NCBI GenBank assembly: GCA_039583345.1
Contig: JAZDSJ010000005.1
Location: 62,001 to 126,000, forward strand
DNA: 64,000 nucleotides
Direction of reading: 5' to 3'
Source of the DNA: Tectiglobus diatomicola
Lineage (GTDB): Bacteria; Pseudomonadota; Alphaproteobacteria; Rhizobiales; Hyphomicrobiaceae
This document shows positions 58,183 to 64,000 of this stretch, in pieces. Both the position numbers and the translations under genes were made by a program. Under the pieces are notes generated by a model that was not told where the DNA came from, did no database searches, and was given only the letters and a program-made list of their open reading frames with translations. The stretch's first letter is position 1, and every line of letters begins with the position of its first letter.

Positions 58183-59619
58183 ATGGATAATTCTGCGCCT
58201 TTACGTCCCATTGTTACAAGATTTGCTCCATCCCCGACTGGCTTTCTTCATATCGGAGGAGCTCGAACTGCACTTTTTAACTGGTTATATGCTCGTCATT
58301 ACGGGGGAACTTACTTACTACGCATCGAAGATACTGATCGTGCTCGCTCAACAAGAAAGGCCATAAAAGCAATTATAGATGGCCTTTCTTGGCTTGGCAT
58401 AGATGCTGATCAAGAGCCTATATTTCAATCTGCGCGCGCTGAACGTCATCGTGAGTTAGTTAAAAAGTTACTCGCAGAAGGTCACGCTTATCGTTGTTAT
58501 TGCACGCCAGAAGAACTGGAGGAAATGCGCAGGAATGCGGAATCTGAAGGACGTCAGCCGACTTATGACGGACGCTGGCGTGATCGTGGCTTTGAAGATG
58601 CTCCTCCTGATATTGAGCCAGTGATTCGGCTTAAAGTATCAAGGACTGGCGAAACGCGAATTTCTGATAAGGTTCAAGGAGATGTTGTTATTCAAAACAA
58701 ATTTCTCGATGATCTTGTGATTTTACGTAGTAATGGTACACCAACATACAATTTTGCTGTTGTAGCTGATGACTATGATATGGGTGTTACACATGTTATT
58801 AGGGGCGTTGATCATTTAATAAATGCTGCTCGTCAAATGGCTATTTACAAAGCTCTGGATTGGGAAATTCCAGAGTTTGCTCACATACCTCTAATTCATG
58901 GTACAGACGGGACAAAGCTTTCTAAACGTCATGGGGCATTAGGTATTGAGGCCTATCAAGCCATGGGGTATTTACCAGAAGCACTTCGTAACTACATCGT
59001 TCGTTTAGGATGGAGCCATGGAGATGGTGAGATTTTTTCGACTGAGGAGATGATTAAATACTTTGATATAAAAGGTTTAGGTAAATCATCGGCACGCTTT
59101 GATTTTAAAAAATTGGCAGATATAAACTCTAATTACATGCGTCACACAGAAGATAGCAAGCTTATATCTTGTGTTAAAACTTTGCTTAGTATGCTTGAAG
59201 GTGGGGCTGAAAAAGAAAAGAAATTTGCAGCTTTAGGTTGGGATAAATTTATAACAATACTACCTGCTTTAAAAGAACGCTCAACAACTCTTGTTGAACT
59301 AATAGAAGCGGGGAATTTTTTGATTCTTGATCGTCCGATTCAGCTTAATGAGAATGCCTCTAAAGCTTTGACAAATGAAACACGTCAGCATCTTTCAAGG
59401 GTTTCTAAAGCGCTTTTTCACCTTGAAGATTGGTCAGTGGACGCAATAGAAACTGCCGTACGTGAATTCGTAAAAACTGAAGGTCTTAAACTTGGGAAGG
59501 TTGGCCCTGCCATTCGAGCTGCTCTTACTGGTACAACAGTATCTCTGCCACTCTTTTATATGCTTGCTGCGCTAGGACGTGATGAAGCTTTAGGTAGAAT
59601 TGATGAGCAGTCCGTGTGA
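58183..59619 (+). CDS. gltX: Glutamyl-tRNA synthetase
   Basis: Class Ic synthetase charging tRNA-Glu. RFAPSPTGFLHIGGARTALF contains the HIGH-type motif, LLRIEDTDRARS the glutamate site, VIRGVDHLINAARQMAIYKA the nucleotide pocket, and DGTKLSKRHGALGIEAY the KMSKS-type motif near residue 242. The C-terminal anticodon-binding part ends with KLGKVGPAIRAALTGTTVSL. 478 residues. Start ATG 58183. It is followed by gltA on the same strand, the standard alphaproteobacterial pair. Confidence 0.95.
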   Translation: MDNSAPLRPIVTRFAPSPTGFLHIGGARTALFNWLYARHYGGTYLLRIEDTDRARSTRKAIKAIIDGLSWLGIDADQEPIFQSARAERHRELVKKLLAEGHAYRCYCTPEELEEMRRNAESEGRQPTYDGRWRDRGFEDAPPDIEPVIRLKVSRTGETRISDKVQGDVVIQNKFLDDLVILRSNGTPTYNFAVVADDYDMGVTHVIRGVDHLINAARQMAIYKALDWEIPEFAHIPLIHGTDGTKLSKRHGALGIEAYQAMGYLPEALRNYIVRLGWSHGDGEIFSTEEMIKYFDIKGLGKSSARFDFKKLADINSNYMRHTEDSKLISCVKTLLSMLEGGAEKEKKFAALGWDKFITILPALKERSTTLVELIEAGNFLILDRPIQLNENASKALTNETRQHLSRVSKALFHLEDWSVDAIETAVREFVKTEGLKLGKVGPAIRAALTGTTVSLPLFYMLAALGRDEALGRIDEQSV

Positions 59620-59782
59620 TTTCGTTCAAAAAATTTAAGACTTTATTACTAATGGTGTAATTTGACCTCTTGAACTTGCCGTCGGTTCAGGTTTGTATTA
59701 ACGATATTTATAGTTTCTCAACCGTGTCATGGCAGTTGTGTTTGTGGGTGACAAGGGCAACTTGAAAGAAAAGGATTTGGCA

Positions 59783-61087
59783 ATGAGCACGCAAGACACA
59801 TCGGCAAAAGCCGGTCAGTTGGCAATTAACGGTAAGGATACCCAAATGCCGGTGCGCTCGGGCACGATTGGGCCGGACGTTATAGACATAACAAAACTTT
59901 ACAGAGACACTGGTTGTTTTACTTATGACCCGGGTTTCACATCAACGGCTAATTGTGGATCGAAAATTACATACATTGATGGCGATGAGGGCACACTTCT
60001 GTACCGTGGATATCCAATCGAGCAATTATCTGAAAGATCCAACTTTCTAGAGGTATGCTATTTACTTTTGAATGGTGAGTTACCAAACAAAATGCAATTC
60101 GATGAGTTCGAGTGTACCATTACAAACCATACAATGGTTCATGAACAGATGACTCGCTTTTTTACTGGTTATCGCCGGGATGCCCATCCAATGGCTATTA
60201 TGGTTGGTACAGTGGGTGCACTCTCTGCATTCTACCACGACTCAACTGATATGAGTGATCCAGCACAACGCGTACTTGCTTCACATCGGATGATAGCCAA
60301 GATGCCGACTATCGCGGCCATGGCTTATAAGTATTCTATTGGTCAACCATTTATTTATCCGCGTAATGATCTAGATTACACATCAAACTTTATGCAGATG
60401 TGCTTCGCGGTGCCGTGCGAGCAATATCGAATTGATCCAATCGTTTCACGGGCACTAGATCGGATTTTCATCTTACATGCTGATCATGAGCAAAATGCTT
60501 CAACCTCAACCGTGCGTCTAGCAGGCTCTTCCGGAGCTAATCCATTTGCATGTATTGCAGCAGGCATCGCCTGTCTTTGGGGGCCAGCACATGGAGGAGC
60601 AAATGAGGCTGCACTGAATATGCTACAGCAAATTGGTTCTGTTGAACGTATTCCTGAGTTTATCGCTAAAGCAAAGGATAAAGATGATCCGTTTCGTCTG
60701 ATGGGCTTTGGTCACCGTGTCTACAAAAACTATGATCCTCGTGCTCGTGTTATGCAGAAAACCTGCCACGAAGTTTTGGATTTAATGGGTGTTAAAGATG
60801 AGCCACTTTTAAAAGTTGCTATGGAACTAGAACGTATTGCTCTTCAAGACGAGTATTTTGTAGAGAAGCGTCTATATCCTAATGTTGATTTTTATTCTGG
60901 AATTACACTACGTGCTATTGGTTTCCCCGTTGCTATGTTTACTGTCCTCTTTGCTGTAGCCCGTACGGTCGGTTGGATTGCACAGTGGAAAGAAATGATC
61001 GAGGATCCTGAACAGCGTATTGGACGTCCTCGCCAGCTCTACATTGGTCCAGATAAACGTGATGTATTAGATCTGAATCAACGTTAG
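59783..61087 (+). CDS. gltA: Citrate synthase (type I)
   Basis: Condenses acetyl-CoA with oxaloacetate at the entry to the TCA cycle. The N-terminal beta-rich region carries GTLLYRGYPIEQL. Catalytic residues lie in LWGPAHGGANEAALNML (His near 266), GFGHRVYKNYDPRARV (His near 308) and PNVDFYSGI (Asp near 369), positions matching hexameric type II-like E. coli GltA. 434 residues from ATG 59783, chosen because AAGGA at 59771-59775 is seven bases upstream. A frame from ATG 59729 would add 18 residues not seen in the family. Confidence 0.94.
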   Translation: MSTQDTSAKAGQLAINGKDTQMPVRSGTIGPDVIDITKLYRDTGCFTYDPGFTSTANCGSKITYIDGDEGTLLYRGYPIEQLSERSNFLEVCYLLLNGELPNKMQFDEFECTITNHTMVHEQMTRFFTGYRRDAHPMAIMVGTVGALSAFYHDSTDMSDPAQRVLASHRMIAKMPTIAAMAYKYSIGQPFIYPRNDLDYTSNFMQMCFAVPCEQYRIDPIVSRALDRIFILHADHEQNASTSTVRLAGSSGANPFACIAAGIACLWGPAHGGANEAALNMLQQIGSVERIPEFIAKAKDKDDPFRLMGFGHRVYKNYDPRARVMQKTCHEVLDLMGVKDEPLLKVAMELERIALQDEYFVEKRLYPNVDFYSGITLRAIGFPVAMFTVLFAVARTVGWIAQWKEMIEDPEQRIGRPRQLYIGPDKRDVLDLNQR

Positions 61088-61609
61088 AATTTTAAAGTTT
61101 AAATATAAAAGTATCGCCTGGTTTTTAGAGATCTAGTTTTCTGACGGCCAGGCGTATGACTTGAGTATAGTTCAAGTTAATTAAAAATATGGCACAGTAA
61201 TTAGTTCTAGTATGAGTTAAAATTTTGTTTAGAAATCTGACTTAATTTAGTGGCATTTTATATTGTCTCAAACTTTGTTCCAATAAACCATTCTAATTTT
61301 TACATCAACCTAATGCTATTTGAGGTTAAGATCTTTATGTTTAAAAACGAAATGTAATTAAAGTCATTATTTATCAATAAAAACTTTTAAGATATGTCGT
61401 AAGCATTAATTCTGTAATGCATAAGAGATTTCTAGTTTGATATGAATATTTTTATATTACGAAATGCAGAACTGCCTTTGTCTTTTTTTATACAAATGTT
61501 AGATTAAGATCTTCGTTTATTGTGCTTCATCTAGAAGTGTGAGTTTGTCAGAAATATCCTAGCCGTGAAAATTTGTAAGGTTGGTAGGATAATCACCGAA
61601 TCTAAAAAT
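61088..61609. other. Region between gltA and the purF remnant
   Basis: 520 bases where the last ~110 codons of purF would be expected on the reverse strand. None can be aligned with confidence; a weak match (reverse-strand SDKLTLLDEAQ near 61520-61560) might correspond to the PurF ERSKLLA region. lexA, frequent after gltA, is not seen. Confidence 0.4.
61115..61154 (+). terminator. Possible hairpin downstream of gltA
   Basis: CGCCTGG (61115-61121) and CCAGGCG (61148-61154) form a perfect 7-bp GC-rich stem with a 26-base loop, 28 bases after the gltA stop. There is no T-tract after it, so it may be a terminator without the U-run or an mRNA-protecting stem. Confidence 0.35.
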
Positions 61610-62758
61610 TTAACATACAATTCGAATGTGCACCTCAGTTGCACCAGCATCTCGCATGATAGATACTACTATCTTAGAGGTAATCTCACTTACAGTGCTG
61701 TTATCAATAAGAAAGATTGTATAGCTATGAATTATATTGACATTTGTTGAATATTTAGTCTTACACCTAACTGTTTGATTAGCTATTCAGGTTTTATAAA
61801 ATTTCGTCCAATGTAATGATTTCTAGTGACACAGAGTTCAAGACGTATTTTTGAGTTCTCAGGATGTCCTAATTCTAAGGAATACCTGAAGCTAGTATGG
61901 GTGTAACCAAATCAAAATCACAAGAAGGTCCTACAGAAAGTTGTCGTCCCGTATTTTTACGAACCAGACAAACATTTTTTACCTCCAACAATTGAGTTTG
62001 GCCGGATAATAAATGTATTTAAATATACAGGGATGTACGGGACAATGTGGAAGTGGTTTGTGACTTCTTAGTTCTTTGAGGTGATAACAAAAATCTCACC
62101 ATTGTCAACTTCACACATGAATTTTTACCTACAATATCAAAAGCGCATGTTACAGATGTTAAAATGTGTACCTTGCTATGGCGACCTATAACTACTGGAT
62201 GTATTCCGATGGGATTTCTTGCTCCAATTGGATAACATAAGTTGAACAGACAAACTCATGGCCTCCATTTCAAGTTGATACAACCCATTAATTAGGCGTT
62301 CTACGATGCGTATACGTTTAAAATATTCTATTAGTTGTAGTTTAATATCAACAACTAAGGTTTACTTACAAATAGCTTATAATCGAAGAAGCTTTTCTCT
62401 TTGGATATAGAATTTGTTATACTTCCATTGTGTGCAAACCTAGCACAACCCAAATCTGCAAGTAGAGGTTGCACATTACGTATGGCTATTTCGCTTGTTG
62501 TGGAATATCAAATATGCTCAACTAAAATATTTCTTTTAAGCCAGTCAATTAAGTTTCGCTCGTTTAAACCGACACCAACCAACCCTGAATTTCTTTTAAG
62601 ATTGAAATGTTTCCCATCAAAGCTTACTATGCTACGTGATTTTTGACCACGATGTTTGAAGTGTGTGAAGATCCAATGTAGTCAATTCTGCGACGTCTTT
62701 ACTCCATATATACTGAAAACACCACACTTTTTTCGCAGCCTGTCTCTGTATGAATCAT
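61610..62758 (-). pseudogene. purF: Amidophosphoribosyltransferase (PurF) pseudogene
   Basis: Decayed gene for the first committed step of purine synthesis. No single frame is long, but frames join into one PurF. It starts at ATG 62758 after GCAGGAG. KKCGVFSIYG holds the nucleophile Cys (62724-62726). DVAELTTLDLHTLQ (from 62697) then shifts frame into HRGQKSRSIVSFDGKHFNLK (from 62654). NILVEHI is followed by TGA (62508-62510) where the family has Arg, then YSTTSEIAIRNVQPLLADLG and FAHNGS. Further blocks are KRIRIVERLINGLYQLE, NPIGIHPVVIGR, ILTSVTCAFDIVG, CDFDLVTPILASGIP, IRLELCVTRNHYIGRNFIKP, and the PRPP-loop region LIDNSTVSEITSKIVVSIMR with DAGATEVHIRI. At least five frameshifts and several stops. 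Downstream of cvpA on the same strand, as in relatives. Confidence 0.88.
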
Positions 62759-63217
62759 GCTCCTGCCTTCCACAGTAGTTAATGCTACTTTAGAATTTAG
62801 TACTGGCACTGATCATACAAGTTCCCAAGGCATTAAAAGTGTAAAGTATGCATTTTTTAAAGCCAATAAAATTATGTTTAATTCTTGAAATTTTTGGAAA
62901 AGATTGTCTCATGCAAAGTATTAAGGCACATCACACCTAAATCAAAAAAGTCTAGTTCTTGCGTGCTGAAGCGGAGGCCGCTCATATGATCTGTATAAAT
63001 ACTGAAGTAAAATAAAGTAAAATTTTAGTTATTGTCAAGGATTTCTTACACTGCTTTAAATTACCTAGATGTATCTAACAATATGGATACTTAAGCCAAA
63101 AAAGTTGAGCCCGTCATAGCCAGATTTACAACTCTTATAAGTAGAGAGCATATACGCTAGCTTCCGAGCCATTATGATATCATCAAGCTGTCAGACTTAA
63201 AAACTTATAAATTATAA
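62759..63217. other. Spacer between cvpA and the purF remnant
   Basis: 460 bases, unusually long for a cvpA-purF junction. No remnant recognised. Confidence 0.35.
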
Positions 63218-63754
63218 TTAATTATTATTTAAAGAATTCAAGTCATTAGGTAAAACGTTTTGAATATATGAACTTAATGCTGAACCAGTGCTCTCTATAT
63301 AAGGTCTAGAAAGTGAATTCTTGATCCAAAAATCTTTTTCTATACTTTGAGGAGATAATATTCCGTACCAAAACATATAAGGAATGACTACTAATAGAAA
63401 GCCTCTAGCTATTCCAAATATTAATCCAAGCAGCCTATCTATTACACCCAAAGGACCGTCTAAAATTGCATCTGAAATTCGTGATGTGATTAAGTGAACG
63501 GAATAAAGTACAATAAGAAATATTACGCCACCTAATACAATCTGTGCAAGTTGTGGTGAAATTCCTGTTGTTTGTACAAAATAGCTAGTCGCATTTTTTT
63601 GATAAAATATGAAGTAAAAAACCGCACAGGCAGCCATTATCCAAGAGACTATGGAGAGAATCTCTCGTGTAAAACCACGATACATAGCAAGTAAGCCAGA
63701 GATTGATGTTATAGCTAATAAAGCAATATCAAGGTAAGTTATTAGGCCAATCAT
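63218..63754 (-). CDS. cvpA: CvpA family membrane protein
   Basis: Colicin V production-type membrane protein with four predicted helices in the first 130 residues, 178 residues in all. Typical motifs are ITYLDIALLAITSISGLLAM, YRGFTREILSIVSWIMAA and DGPLGVIDRLLGLIFGIARG. The precise function is unsettled; homologues affect envelope homeostasis. ATG 63754 is preferred (GAAGGA eight bases upstream). The frame opens at TTG 63775, which would add seven polar residues. It follows radA closely on the same strand and precedes the decayed purF, preserving the radA-cvpA-purF order. Confidence 0.88.
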   Translation of the reverse strand: MIGLITYLDIALLAITSISGLLAMYRGFTREILSIVSWIMAACAVFYFIFYQKNATSYFVQTTGISPQLAQIVLGGVIFLIVLYSVHLITSRISDAILDGPLGVIDRLLGLIFGIARGFLLVVIPYMFWYGILSPQSIEKDFWIKNSLSRPYIESTGSALSSYIQNVLPNDLNSLNNN

Positions 63755-63804
63755 TTGTGCATGTCCTTCAGCCAACCTAATCCATGTAGATGATAAGTAA
63801 CCAT

Positions 63805-64000
63805 CTAGTCGTATGTGGAAACGTCTTCAGCAAGTTCTCTAATATACTTTATACGATTTAGACATATCTGCGTAACTTGAGTTCCTGTATCACTTTTCGA
63901 CGATAGTATAGCTCGTCGAAAACCAAGCTTTCCAGCTTCGCGCAAGCGGTTTGCTACATGCCCAGCAGCACGTATTGTACCTGATAGACTTATTTCGCCG
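63805..64000 (-). CDS. radA: DNA repair protein RadA, C-terminal end (5' part outside window)
   Basis: The last 65 codons of a reverse-strand gene running off the window edge. GEISLSGTIRAAGHVANRLR followed by EAGKLGFRRAILSS matches the Lon-protease-like C-terminal domain of RadA/Sms, which processes branched recombination intermediates. The stop TAG is at 63805-63807. The cvpA start follows within about 50 bases. Confidence 0.85.
   Translation of the reverse strand, partial: GEISLSGTIRAAGHVANRLREAGKLGFRRAILSSKSDTGTQVTQICLNRIKYIRELAEDVSTYD

Noticed and set aside
61565..61750. 61-codon forward frame downstream of gltA
   Set aside because: It lies antisense to the recognisable PurF PRPP-loop remnant; the reverse-strand homology explains the composition.
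62401..62646. 81-codon forward frame
   Set aside because: It starts at TTG and is antisense to the HRGQ-AHNG part of the purF pseudogene, whose homology is far stronger.
1..64000. Search for tRNA, rRNA, tmRNA, SRP RNA, RNase P RNA, CRISPR repeats, insertion sequences and phage genes
   Set aside because: No T-loop motifs, conserved RNA cores, regular repeats with spacers or transposase frames were recognised by eye. tRNAscan-SE and Infernal would be decisive.

Overview
The window comes from an AT-rich alphaproteobacterium with unusually low coding density. Intact genes that I can support cover roughly 45 of 64 kb. The rest is mostly stop-rich AT-rich sequence with several decaying genes. Family content (plant-type glutamate-cysteine ligase, DUF4170, complex I with NuoG of the alphaproteobacterial/mitochondrial type, topA-rnr, ubiA/rsmE/gshA, gltX-gltA, radA-cvpA-purF) points to Rhodospirillales-like Alphaproteobacteria. 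The erosion pattern is that of a host-restricted symbiont in genome reduction. A tunicate symbiont such as Candidatus Endolissoclinum would fit, but that is inference from general character, not from a marker gene. No rRNA, tRNA, CRISPR array, insertion sequence or phage gene was seen.

Layout. 1-8.8 kb: 3' part of topA, rnr, a betaine-lipid pair btaA-btaB, a reverse-strand MFS transporter, and rpmG (too short for most ORF filters). 9.1-11.0 kb: two adjacent reverse-strand pseudogenes, an imelysin-family protein and a di-haem c-type oxidoreductase, the remains of an iron-related locus. 11.9-26.7 kb: recJ, then the distal half of a complex I operon (nuoG,H,I,small membrane ORF,J,K,L,M,N) running into birA and rnj. 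nuoA-F are not here. 26.8-34.7 kb: sbmA/bacA-type peptide transporter, polysaccharide deacetylase, gshA, rsmE, divergent ubiA, and a DUF4170 protein. 35.5-48 kb: alaS, a KefB/YbaL-type antiporter, a small membrane protein, glutamate dehydrogenase, a broken small ORF, an EamA transporter and uvrD. 48-51 kb: a ParA ATPase and a membrane-anchored Clp-N-domain protein. 51-64 kb: argB, UDP-glucuronate 4-epimerase-like gene, an SDR, secreted endonuclease I, gltX, gltA, a previously hidden purF pseudogene, cvpA and the 3' end of radA.

How it fits together. Housekeeping functions (respiration, translation, DNA repair, TCA entry, arginine and glutathione synthesis) are intact. Envelope functions suited to a host-associated life (betaine lipid, SbmA/BacA, deacetylase, UDP-sugar epimerase) are kept. 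Iron acquisition and, notably, the first step of de novo purine synthesis are decaying. The positions of purF and of the SDR that usually follows it suggest an inversion of about 6 kb carrying gltX-gltA. Identifications rest on motif and alignment memory only; no database search was possible.
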